Source: Spirochaetota bacterium
GTDB lineage: Bacteria > Spirochaetota > UBA4802 > UBA5550
Length of the DNA: 64,000 nt
NCBI GenBank assembly: GCA_025457915.1
Contig: JALOTL010000010.1
Span: 55,824 to 119,823 of the forward strand
Direction: 5' to 3'
Both the position numbers and the translations under genes were made by a program. This document shows, in pieces, positions 25,033 to 33,215 of this stretch. How positions within the stretch are numbered: the stretch's first letter is position 1; each line of letters begins with the position of its first letter. Under the pieces are notes generated by a model. The model ran no database searches. It saw only the letters and a list, made by a program, of their open reading frames with translations, and was not told the origin of the DNA.

Positions 25033-25496
25033 TAGAGACCTACAGGGGCGCCGTATATGCATGGGAGTGCGACCACATGGGGCACATGAACGTGAGGTAT
25101 TACGCGGCCAAATTCGACGAGGCCACGTGGCAGCTCTTTGCGAGGCTGAAAATAACGCCGGAGTACCTGAGGAAGAACAACAGGGGCATGGCGGCGGCTG
25201 AACAGCATACCAGATACGTTTCCGAGCTTCTGGCCGGCGACGTGGTCGAGGTTTGTTCGGAAGTGATCGAGCTGCGCGCAAAAACCATAAGGTTCCGGCA
25301 CGTGATGAAAAACAGCGTGACCGGAACAGTCGCGGCGGAAACTGAATTTCTCGGGATCCACATCGACAGGCTTTCAAGAAAAAGCTGTGAGTTCGACGGT
25401 TCAATCATCGAATTTTTCATGAAAGAGAGCCCTCTTCATCCGCGGATCGGATTGAAGGAGGTGAACCGGTGTCATGATTCAAAGAGGCCGTCCTGA
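25029..25496 (+). CDS. 4-hydroxybenzoyl-CoA-thioesterase-type acyl-CoA thioesterase
   Basis: The 155-residue hot-dog protein has the 4HBT signature WECDHMGHMNVRYYAAKFDE (about 12-31), with the catalytic aspartate in CDHMGHMN. ELLAGDVVEVCSEV and TVAAETEFLGIHID match later strands. Such enzymes hydrolyse acyl-CoA or aryl-CoA thioesters as homotetramers. The start overlaps the MarR stop by 4 bp. The pair probably forms a small ligand-responsive unit clearing toxic or stalled CoA thioesters; this role is inferred. Confidence 0.9.
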   Translation: MIETYRGAVYAWECDHMGHMNVRYYAAKFDEATWQLFARLKITPEYLRKNNRGMAAAEQHTRYVSELLAGDVVEVCSEVIELRAKTIRFRHVMKNSVTGTVAAETEFLGIHIDRLSRKSCEFDGSIIEFFMKESPLHPRIGLKEVNRCHDSKRPS

Positions 25497-25550
25497 TAAA
25501 TTGCTGCTGAAACGGTTCGGTAAAATTAAAACGGCCAGTGGAGGTTTCAA

Positions 25551-25977
25551 ATGAGCAATGTAGTATTATTGAAGATCGGAGGTGTTTTTCATTTTCTATG
25601 CGCGGTTCCGCACATTTTTTTTCCCGAGGATGTTTCAATGGGACAGGCGCCCGGAGGGCCTTACGCGCGAGGGATACGCCGTTGTGTCGGCAAATTTTAA
25701 CATCATGAACATCTGTCTTCTTGTCATGTGGGTCATGCTCGCATATATACCGTTTTTCCATGCCGCCGAGATTCTTGAAACCGGGTCCGGGAGGGCGCTT
25801 ATTTCGTTCATCGTTCTTTTCCGGCTCATCAGGATTTTCATTCTGCAGCCGGTTTATGCCGGATTTTTATCGGCCGAAGCAATTATCACGGTCCTGGTAT
25901 TTTTAATCGGCGCCCTCTGTTTCATTATGCCCCTCGCGAGGACGGCCGCGTTCTCGAAGAGAAAAGCCGGGGCATGA
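25551..25977 (+). pseudogene. Frameshifted small membrane-protein gene (T8 homopolymer)
   Basis: A strong ribosome site (GTGGAGG) precedes ATG 25551, whose frame reads MSNVVLLKIGGVFHFLCAVP then HIFFP and soon stops. From the T8 run at 25615-25622 the protein continues in another frame as FFPRMFQWDRRPEGLTREGY and on to 25977 with three more hydrophobic helices. One T fewer would join both parts into a single 141-residue, four-helix protein without loss of residues. So the gene is broken by a one-base insertion in a homopolymer, is phase-variable, or the base is a sequencing error. The family was not identified. The downstream frame alone (ATG 25582) has no proper start region. Confidence 0.75.
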
Positions 25978-25983
25978 CCGGTA

Positions 25984-26991
25984 TTAATCCGGCCGGTTGA
26001 TCAAAAGGGCCTTTTTTTCAGCGATGCCGACTGTCGCTATTTTGCCTGAGTTGAATTCAAGAAAGTCCTTTTCTATTCCATCGCTGAAAATAACCCCGCC
26101 GGAAGGCATCTGCGAAGTGATGACGACCGGGGCCCCTTCGTTGATCCTGCCGAAAACTATGCCGCACCCGGAAGTCCTGCTTTCGAAGGGCTCCCGCACG
26201 GTGAAATACAGGTAGTCCGAATCCCACGGGAATCTTCCCGGAACGGATTCTTCGCCGGGGACTTCGCGTCGGCCTGCAACATGCATTGCGCCCTCGATGA
26301 TCGACTTGAACCACCCGGTGGAGCCGGCGCCGGTCGATACGATTATCCCGCTTGAAGACTGCGGCTCCTCGGCTCCTTCGTGGTTGATGATATACCTGAA
26401 TGACGTGTGGCTCCCGGGGCCGATGAATATGTCATTTACACCGTAAATTTCCTGCCCGTCGTTCAGCGTCGCCTTCGCGATCGTGATCCTGGAGACGTCG
26501 TATTCGCCTCTCAGTACCATGTTCATCCGGCTGGAAGCGCTTTCGACGTCAAACGGGAGAAGTACCCCGTCGAACCTGCCCGGGTCCGGGTTCACGGCGA
26601 ATATGGGCTGGCCGTCGAGGTACTTCGCGGTATTTATGACGAGACCGTCCTGGCCGAGCGCCATCACGAGGTCCCTTTCAGAGAAAAGGAAGTTGGGCAG
26701 GTGGGTCCAGTCGATGTGCTGCAGCCTCATGTCCGCCGGGACAGCCCTTTTTATCTTTTCGAGGGCGGACCTGTAAACCCGGTCCGCGATCTCCACTTCC
26801 TCGAGTCCGGCCTTTATTTTTTTTTCTTCTTCCTTTATGGCCGCGGCCGAAGCCGCCTGCGGCATCGATGCTGTACGGTAGGCCCGGTACGACTGGGCTA
26901 TGTAGAATTCCGCCTGCGATTTGCTCGAGAATTTCTTGACCAGCTGTTCGAGCTGCGTCTCCTTGGTTACTATAACGACCTTGTCGAACAT
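25984..26991 (-). CDS. NAD-kinase-like protein with N-terminal extension
   Basis: The 335-residue protein contains an ATP-NAD-kinase-like core. MALGQDGLVINTAKYLDG (about 110-127) stands in place of GGDG-x-L, with Gln for the second Gly. IFAVNPDPGRFDGVLLPF (about 130) matches the INxGxxGFL region. GVNDIFIGPGSHTSF stands for the NE motif, and SSGIIVSTGAGSTGW for the S-T-P-T-G-S-T loop. About 100 N-terminal residues are an extra helical region. Changed motifs mean NAD phosphorylation is plausible but not secure. The start overlaps the stop of the SPFH gene by 1 bp, which implies coupling with a membrane-associated partner. Confidence 0.78.
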   Translation of the reverse strand: MFDKVVIVTKETQLEQLVKKFSSKSQAEFYIAQSYRAYRTASMPQAASAAAIKEEEKKIKAGLEEVEIADRVYRSALEKIKRAVPADMRLQHIDWTHLPNFLFSERDLVMALGQDGLVINTAKYLDGQPIFAVNPDPGRFDGVLLPFDVESASSRMNMVLRGEYDVSRITIAKATLNDGQEIYGVNDIFIGPGSHTSFRYIINHEGAEEPQSSSGIIVSTGAGSTGWFKSIIEGAMHVAGRREVPGEESVPGRFPWDSDYLYFTVREPFESRTSGCGIVFGRINEGAPVVITSQMPSGGVIFSDGIEKDFLEFNSGKIATVGIAEKKALLINRPD

Positions 26992-27881
26992 CAGTCGTTT
27001 TTACCTTTGCCCGGCAGCCTTTCGTCGAGTAGTATAGACAGGAGGTCCGGGGTGATGTTGAGGTTGCCGATCTTGCCGTGGCCTTCACCAAGGGCCTTCA
27101 GTCCCAGGGCGATGATGATTTTCGGGTCCAGGTCCCTGTACGGCGCCCATTCGAGCTCATAGGACTTGGACCTGAACTCCGATTCACGGAGTTTGTTGCT
27201 GCCGTCGATCTCGACCAGCTCCTTCCGCCTTTTCGACATCTCGATTTCCGAGTCAAGCTCGTTCTGCTTTATTATCCGTTCCTGTTCCACCGCCGCGGCC
27301 CGCCTTGCGTAAATCGCTTCATCGGCCTTTTTCTGCAGAAGCTCCCTGTATTCGGCCTCAAGGGCCTTCGAAATCTCCGGGATCGGCGTGACGGACACGA
27401 AGTAGAGGCTTTCGACCTCGACTCCAAGCGCGTTGATTTTTTCATCGCCCTTTACCTTCGAAAGGACGTTCCCGGATATGGATTCGGATTTCCCGAGGAC
27501 GTCCTCCAGAGACATGGACTGCACCTGTTCCCTGGCCGCGACCTGGACCGCGTTTATTATCCTCTGCGACAGCTTTTCCGGATCATCGGAGATATACTGG
27601 GCGGCGGCCGGATTGATGGAGAAATCCAGGGATGAAAAGATTTTTTTCGGATCAATGATCCGGTAGGTTAGCTGTCCCTGGATGGCGACCGCCTGGAAGG
27701 TCTTCGACATTTCGTTGAAGATGAAGTTCGCGTCCTTGGTATTGATCGGAATCGAGACCACCGTTGACCTGGATTTCATATAGAAGAAAGAGATCCCCTG
27801 GCCCTCTTTCTTTATCCTGCCGTTGGCGAATTTTATGATGAAATTGCTCGGCTGGCCCTTAAAGAATTTTATCAAAAACAT
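26991..27881 (-). CDS. SPFH/Band 7 (stomatin-like) protein
   Basis: This 296-residue protein has the SPFH fold from about residue 10 to 190: VVSIPINTKDANFIFN, QAVAIQGQLTYRIIDPKKIF and LGVEVESLYFVSVTPIPEIS. A charged coiled-coil stretch follows (about 190-235, YARRAAAVEQERIIKQNELD). No N-terminal membrane helix is obvious; the start MFLIKFFKGQPS could associate peripherally. SPFH proteins form ring-like assemblies at membranes. Coupling to the NAD-kinase-like gene by a 1-bp overlap suggests one complex. The promoter lies in the 184-bp divergent region shared with the permease gene. Confidence 0.88.
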   Translation of the reverse strand: MFLIKFFKGQPSNFIIKFANGRIKKEGQGISFFYMKSRSTVVSIPINTKDANFIFNEMSKTFQAVAIQGQLTYRIIDPKKIFSSLDFSINPAAAQYISDDPEKLSQRIINAVQVAAREQVQSMSLEDVLGKSESISGNVLSKVKGDEKINALGVEVESLYFVSVTPIPEISKALEAEYRELLQKKADEAIYARRAAAVEQERIIKQNELDSEIEMSKRRKELVEIDGSNKLRESEFRSKSYELEWAPYRDLDPKIIIALGLKALGEGHGKIGNLNITPDLLSILLDERLPGKGKND

Positions 27882-28065
27882 CCTGCACCCCCGTTGATTG
27901 TTATTGCTTCAGGATCGATTTTTCAGAATCCATTCTGCCATGATTGAATTGTACACGGGGCTTACGCGAAGTCAAGCCGTAATAGGCGTTCTGGATCATA
28001 ATTGCTTGACTTTCTAAAATAATCATGCTGACTTGGGCGGATAAGACAGCAGGAGGAACCGCAAA

Positions 28066-29394
28066 TTGGAACTTAAAAGGCAACTCGGACTTTACACGGC
28101 CGTGCTTATAATCATAGCGGACGTGATCGGTACCGGGATATTCATGACGACCGGCAATGTTCTCGGAATGGTGGGCAGCTCGATGGGGGTCATCGCGCTA
28201 TGGGCCGTCGGCGGCCTGCTTGCGATCACCGGCTCCATGTGTTACGCGGAGCTTTCCTCCATCTGGCCTGACAACGGCGGGGAATACGTGTATCTCAGGA
28301 ACATATTCGGCTTCCTGCCTTCATTCCTGACGGGCTGGATATCCCTTGTCGTGGGCTTCTCGGCCTCCGCGGCCATCACCTCAATGACCGCCGTCATATA
28401 TATCGACAAGCTGGTTCCCGGAGCGCTTCCGGGAGCGCTGTTCCAGAAGGTCCTTGCCTCGTCGGTCATTTTTATTTTCGGGATGGTCCATATCATCGGC
28501 GTCAGGAAGGGCGGGGGAGTGCAGAACGTGCTTACGGTGATCAAGCTCCTGATCGTTTTTTTATTCGTCGTTTTCGGGCTGGCCATGGCGGACTGGGCGA
28601 GCGCCGACAGGCTTCTCGCCGTCTATCCCGTCAGCAGCGGGTCAGTGCTGGAATACGGATCGGCCCTGGTCGTAATCATGTACGCCTTTTCCGGCTGGAA
28701 CGGCGCGACTTACATTGCGGGAGAAATAAAGGATCCGGCAAGGAACCTCCCCAGGGCGCTGTTTGCCGGCACGCTGATCGTGACGGTCGTCTACCTGGCC
28801 ATGAACGTGGTATTCATCATGTCATCGCCCGGCAAATCGATCATGGGAGAGAACGCGATAGGCGCGGTGGCCGCGAAGAATCTTTTCGGAGACGGCATAG
28901 GCCCGGTCTTCACGTTCGCGATAATCATAATACTCCTTTCCTCGGTCTCGGTGCAGATGATGATCGGCCCCAGGGTCTATCACGCGATGGCCAGGGACGG
29001 AATGATATTTAATTCCCTGCAGAGGATCAATCCGAGGTTCCAGACGCCGGACCTGGCGATAATAATACAGATGGTAATCACCATCGCTTACGTCTTCATC
29101 GGGATGGACAGCGTGATATCGCTGCTGATTTATCTCGGATTTTCGCTCGGAATTTTTCCACTGCTTTCGGTCATAGGGCTGGTTGTTTACAGGTACAGGA
29201 ATCCGGGCGCCAGGTCGTCCTACATGACGCCGCTTTTTCCGCTTGTACCGGCGGTTTTTATATGCCTCAGCCTCTGCATGATGGCTACGTCCGTGATAAC
29301 GAAAACCGAAACGTCGCTTTTCGCGCTGGGCGTCGTGGCCTGCGGGGTCGTCATTTTTTTCGTGTGGCAGCGGCTTATAAAAAAACCCGAGTAG
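28066..29394 (+). CDS. APC-superfamily amino acid permease
   Basis: The 442-residue protein has about twelve membrane helices. The first has the substrate-backbone-binding motif ADVIGTGIFMTTGNVLGMVG (about 18-37). SMCYAELSSIWPDNGGEYVY (about 66-85) is the conserved APC consensus region, and MYAFSGWNGATYIAGEIKDP (about 206-225) contains the helix-6 pattern. Translation starts at TTG 28066 behind AGGAGG. It imports or exchanges amino acids; the substrate is not predictable. It is a single gene, divergent from the SPFH operon and convergent with the hybrid kinase. Confidence 0.92.
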   Translation: MELKRQLGLYTAVLIIIADVIGTGIFMTTGNVLGMVGSSMGVIALWAVGGLLAITGSMCYAELSSIWPDNGGEYVYLRNIFGFLPSFLTGWISLVVGFSASAAITSMTAVIYIDKLVPGALPGALFQKVLASSVIFIFGMVHIIGVRKGGGVQNVLTVIKLLIVFLFVVFGLAMADWASADRLLAVYPVSSGSVLEYGSALVVIMYAFSGWNGATYIAGEIKDPARNLPRALFAGTLIVTVVYLAMNVVFIMSSPGKSIMGENAIGAVAAKNLFGDGIGPVFTFAIIIILLSSVSVQMMIGPRVYHAMARDGMIFNSLQRINPRFQTPDLAIIIQMVITIAYVFIGMDSVISLLIYLGFSLGIFPLLSVIGLVVYRYRNPGARSSYMTPLFPLVPAVFICLSLCMMATSVITKTETSLFALGVVACGVVIFFVWQRLIKKPE

Positions 29395-29412
29395 GCTGAC
29401 AGCGGGCGCTTT

Positions 29413-32163
29413 TTATTTCGACACTGTGACCCTGTGGAGGATGTGGGAAAGCGTCGGGAGGTCATAAGGCTTTACGACAATGTCGCAGAATCCGTAGCTG
29501 AAACAGCTCGACATCACCGGGTCGTTGGAATACCCGCTTGAAACGATGGCCTTGACCGAGGGATTGATTTCGCGGAGCTTTTTTACGGCCTCGAGGCCGC
29601 CCATCCCGCCCGGCACGGTGAGGTCCATTATCAACGCGTCGTACGGAGTCCCGGAATTATAAGCTGCGAGATACATCCGGATCATTTCCTCCCCGTCCCT
29701 TGCGCATTCTACGGAATAGCCGAGGTTCCCAACAAGCCTCTGGGCGGTCCTTAAAACAAGCTCCTCGTCGTCCATGATGAGAATTTTTCCGCTTCCCATT
29801 ACCACCTCGACGCTTTTTTCCCTTGCGACCTCCATCGTATGCCCCAGCGCCGGTATCAGCATCCTGAAGGATGAGCCGTGTCCGGGTTCGGATTCGACAT
29901 TGATGTCGCCGCCGTGCCTCTTGATGATGGAATAGGTGCTCGACAGGCCGAGTCCGCTGCCGTCGGGTTTTGTCGTGAAGAATGGATCGAATATTCTGCC
30001 GAGGTTTTCCTCCGGGATCCCGGTTCCTTCATCCCTGATTGTTATCGCGATGAATGGCCCGCCTTCCGCGTCAGCATCCCCGTTTTCATCCTTGTCGATA
30101 TTTTCAGCCGAAATGTATATGCTGCCGCCGTGAGGCATCGCCTGCATCGCGTTGATCACGATGTTGTCGACGGCCTGCGCTATCTGGCCTTCGTCCACCT
30201 CGGCGACCCAGAGATCGTCAGGCAGGCTGAAATCGATTTTAACGTTTGAGCCGCTTGTGATGAAGCCCGCCGATTCGATTATCAGCGCCTTGAGGTCGGC
30301 GGGCCGCTTGACCGGATTGCCGCCCTTCGCGAAGGTCAGGAGCTGCCTGGTCAGGTCCTTGGCCCGGAAGGTTATCTTTTCCGTATCGGTCACCATCTCG
30401 CTCATGGGCTGCGAGAGCTCGGACTTGTTTTTTATGAGTGACAGATTGCCGCTTATGACGGTAAGTATGTTGTTGAAATCGTGGGCGATGCCGCTGGCAA
30501 AGGTCGCCAGTGATTCAAGTTTGCTGGTTTTGAGTATCTCCTGTTCGATCCTGAGCATTTCGGTAATGTCCCTGAATGCCACGACCGCCCCGATTATCGC
30601 GCTCAGCCTGTCCCTCACCGGGGTTATGCTGAATGATATGTTGCGCCTCCGTCCCTCACTGTCAATCAGCGTGCCCCGCTGCTCTTTATCCAGGGTTATC
30701 CCGGTTTCGATTAATTCAAGGACGGGATTCAGCGGGGGCGAGCCGGCATCCGGCGCTTCTATCCGGAAAATGTCGCCGACCGGTATTCCAGCCTTTCCGG
30801 AAAAATCGGCATTGAGAAGCATTTCCGCAGTGCGGTTCATCAGCAGCACCGTTCCCTTCAGGTCCGTCATCATCACGCCGTCCGCTATGGACCGCATTGT
30901 TACCGACAGGAGCTCGGTTTCGCTTTCGAGCCTGGAGCTCGCCTTTTTGAGCTCTTCATGGGAGACTGTAATCTCGTTCTTCATGGTGTTGATGCGGTCG
31001 ACAAGACCCATGGAAATGAAAAGAATCTGGAAAACCGATCCCATCTGCTGTCCCCAGGATGTAATGAGGTTAATCGGCAGTACGCTGAACTCCCGCAGGA
31101 TGTTGAGGATGGATCCGACGATAAACGCGCCCCAGCCGAGGGTATAAAACACCGCCTCCCTGGACCCTCGTTTAATCGACAGCAAGCTGGCGATTATTAC
31201 AAGAAAGGCGGCGATCAGCGCGAACACGAGCACCATCTGGATGGAAAAGCGGTATCCGGTAAAAAGCGACATCACCATGCACCCTGAAAAGACAGTGGCA
31301 AGCGATAAAAGGGACCTGTCAAGTGCTGGGCTGACGCGTTTCGTCTGAAGAAAATCGCGCGAGAACATTAGAAAGATCGCGATTGACAGCGATACGAAGA
31401 AAGGAATTGAGCGGTTGGACCACCAGGGGCTTTCCGGCCAGAGAAACTGGAAGGCAAGTCCGTTATATGCTATCCGGAAAAGGGCAAAACTCGCGGTAGA
31501 AAGCGAGAATAACAGATATACCCTGTCTTTCAGAAGGATGAAAATCAGCATCCCGAAAAGGAACATCGCCAGCATAATGCCGTAGTAAATCCAAATCATG
31601 GCGAGTTCCCGCTGTTTGTCCGACCGGAACTCGTCCCGGTCCCACAGGATTATGGGCAGATTCATATTGCTGGTCGTCTCTATGCGGATCAGGTGCACGG
31701 ACTCGCCGGGAGGGATCGATACGTTGAAGACTATCGTCCTGTACTGCACTTCCCGCTGCCGGAATGGAAGCAGGTCGCCTGAAAAGGATTTTTTTAAGGT
31801 CTTCAATTCCCGGGTGTAGAATTTCACGCTGTCCAGGAGGGGATTATCGATTTCAAGAAATGCCTCGCGCGGCAATTTGTCCGGGTTGACGATATGGAAG
31901 CGCAGCCAGTATACTGACTGGGTATATCCGAAGCCCAGCGCGGAGCTGGTGCTTGTGAAGAAACTTTCATGCGGGAAAAGCGCCACCTCCTCCGCTGAGA
32001 GCGAGCCGATCCTGTCCTCCAGGTATTCGATATCACTTCCAATTTCAATTCTTTTAAACGGTTCCGATATGGTGATTTGATTTGCTGAGGCGGTGCAGGT
32101 AAAGCAAAGAAATAATAAGGCAAAAAAGATTTTATTAGAATTGAATGCCTTTAACCGGTTCAT
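29413..32163 (-). CDS. 7TM-DISM hybrid sensor histidine kinase with receiver domain
   Basis: Order in 916 residues: signal peptide (1-27); 7TMR-DISMED2-type jelly-roll sensor (about 30-180, with SVYWLRFHIVNPDKLPREAF); seven membrane helices (about 190-390); PAS domain (about 420-540); HisKA with the phospho-acceptor in GIAHDFNNILTVISGN (about 567); HATPase with DEGTGIPEENLGRIFDPFF and GSGLGLSSTYSI; C-terminal receiver with KILIMDDEE and phosphoryl aspartate in ALIMDLTVPGG (about 850). The kinase probably reads an envelope or carbohydrate signal and ends in its own receiver, so a phosphorelay partner is expected elsewhere. It shares the 7TM architecture with the chemoreceptor at 13727. Confidence 0.93.
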   Translation of the reverse strand: MNRLKAFNSNKIFFALLFLCFTCTASANQITISEPFKRIEIGSDIEYLEDRIGSLSAEEVALFPHESFFTSTSSALGFGYTQSVYWLRFHIVNPDKLPREAFLEIDNPLLDSVKFYTRELKTLKKSFSGDLLPFRQREVQYRTIVFNVSIPPGESVHLIRIETTSNMNLPIILWDRDEFRSDKQRELAMIWIYYGIMLAMFLFGMLIFILLKDRVYLLFSLSTASFALFRIAYNGLAFQFLWPESPWWSNRSIPFFVSLSIAIFLMFSRDFLQTKRVSPALDRSLLSLATVFSGCMVMSLFTGYRFSIQMVLVFALIAAFLVIIASLLSIKRGSREAVFYTLGWGAFIVGSILNILREFSVLPINLITSWGQQMGSVFQILFISMGLVDRINTMKNEITVSHEELKKASSRLESETELLSVTMRSIADGVMMTDLKGTVLLMNRTAEMLLNADFSGKAGIPVGDIFRIEAPDAGSPPLNPVLELIETGITLDKEQRGTLIDSEGRRRNISFSITPVRDRLSAIIGAVVAFRDITEMLRIEQEILKTSKLESLATFASGIAHDFNNILTVISGNLSLIKNKSELSQPMSEMVTDTEKITFRAKDLTRQLLTFAKGGNPVKRPADLKALIIESAGFITSGSNVKIDFSLPDDLWVAEVDEGQIAQAVDNIVINAMQAMPHGGSIYISAENIDKDENGDADAEGGPFIAITIRDEGTGIPEENLGRIFDPFFTTKPDGSGLGLSSTYSIIKRHGGDINVESEPGHGSSFRMLIPALGHTMEVAREKSVEVVMGSGKILIMDDEELVLRTAQRLVGNLGYSVECARDGEEMIRMYLAAYNSGTPYDALIMDLTVPGGMGGLEAVKKLREINPSVKAIVSSGYSNDPVMSSCFSYGFCDIVVKPYDLPTLSHILHRVTVSK

Positions 32164-32308
32164 TCTGTTAAATATATTAAGTATTCATAAAATGGTCAAT
32201 AAATATTGAATGTGCAATGCGATTATATTTAATGTATGTCTCTTTAATGCCACTGATTGTCCTTATTTCGGGGTTTTATGCTGAGATAAGGAAAGCATTG
32301 CCTCCGAG

Positions 32309-32698
32309 TCAGAATGAACTGATACTGATATTTATTCCGTTTTCCTTCAGGTATTCATAAAGCCTGAAGGCCGTATTTTCCTTCTCCATGAATCCCAGTA
32401 CATAACAGAACAGGATTCTGAAAATCCAGTGTGAAATCCCGTCATGGTAACTCCTGAGCCCGGCGCTCATCTCTTCCGGCATGACCTGGGGATACTTTCG
32501 GGATATGAGATTGATGACCCTTCCCGCGTCTTTTTTACTGAATTCATAAAACCACTCCACGTCCGAATCACCGAATGCCTTCATCGCTTCCGGACCCATC
32601 TCCCAGTCCGACAGGACAACGGTTTCATCCTTGAGGGCGAAGGTAGTATCGCACGCCGATCCGCCGTTTTTTTCATATTTGATTCTTATACTGTCCAT
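32309..32698 (-). CDS. Hypothetical soluble protein
   Basis: The 129-residue product has no signal or membrane segment. It has mixed helices and strands, many acidic residues, and a SYHDGISHWIFRILFCYVLG stretch (about 84-103) that may be a buried helix. No family is recognised and there is no clear ribosome site. It lies between the hybrid kinase and a small zinc protein, both with their own intergenic regions, so it is probably a single gene. Confidence 0.55.
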   Translation of the reverse strand: MDSIRIKYEKNGGSACDTTFALKDETVVLSDWEMGPEAMKAFGDSDVEWFYEFSKKDAGRVINLISRKYPQVMPEEMSAGLRSYHDGISHWIFRILFCYVLGFMEKENTAFRLYEYLKENGINISISSF

Positions 32699-32781
32699 AA
32701 TGTCATGCAGTAATCGCTTATGTGGTTATTGTTTTTCGGGCCCGGGTGATTTCAAGTAAAAAAGTTCCCGGGCTATTTCTA

Positions 32782-32810
32782 TTGACAATTTAAGCAAACC
32801 CCGTTTTATT
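32782..32810 (+). promoter_or_regulatory. Probable sigma-70 promoter of the small CxxC protein
   Basis: TTGACA (32782-32787) is followed after 17 bp by TTTATT (32805-32810). Transcription would start about 50 bp upstream of the ATG at 32867. Confidence 0.5.
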
Positions 32811-32866
32811 ACCATGATGTAAACTTCGAATCCTTATTTCAAATTTTTTTTATTGCAGAGGTAAAA

Positions 32867-33064
32867 ATGAGCGAAGCGACCGAAAAGGACAGGGCCATGG
32901 CCCAGAAATGCGTTGAATGTCCTGTGTGCAGCAGGGCGAGAAATAAGCAGAAGGGTCTTGCGTTCCTGTTCGTAAAGTACATCGAAAAAGGATTCTGCCC
33001 GTATTGCGCGGCGTATGAGCGTGTTTACGGTAGGAAGGCGCATGAACCGGTCCCGGAAAAATGA
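32867..33064 (+). CDS. Small CxxC protein (probable zinc ribbon)
   Basis: The 65-residue protein starts at an ATG with AGAGG 5 nt upstream and a promoter about 60 bp before. Two CxxC pairs (VECPVCSRA near 18, GFCPYCAAY near 44) would bind one zinc ion. The rest is basic. It resembles small bacterial zinc-ribbon proteins without assigned role. It is monocistronic as far as can be seen. Good signals at both transcription and translation make it more credible than its length suggests. Confidence 0.72.
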   Translation: MSEATEKDRAMAQKCVECPVCSRARNKQKGLAFLFVKYIEKGFCPYCAAYERVYGRKAHEPVPEK

Positions 33065-33215
33065 TAAGATTTTCAGGCATTGATTATCGGCGGCGCAATA
33101 CGGACCGTGAAGATTTTTCAACGGCTTTATATAAAAACAACATTTTAATTTTTACTGCTTGACAGGCGGTCTTTCGGGGAATTTTTTTAATTCACGATGC
33201 TGAAAGGATAAATAC

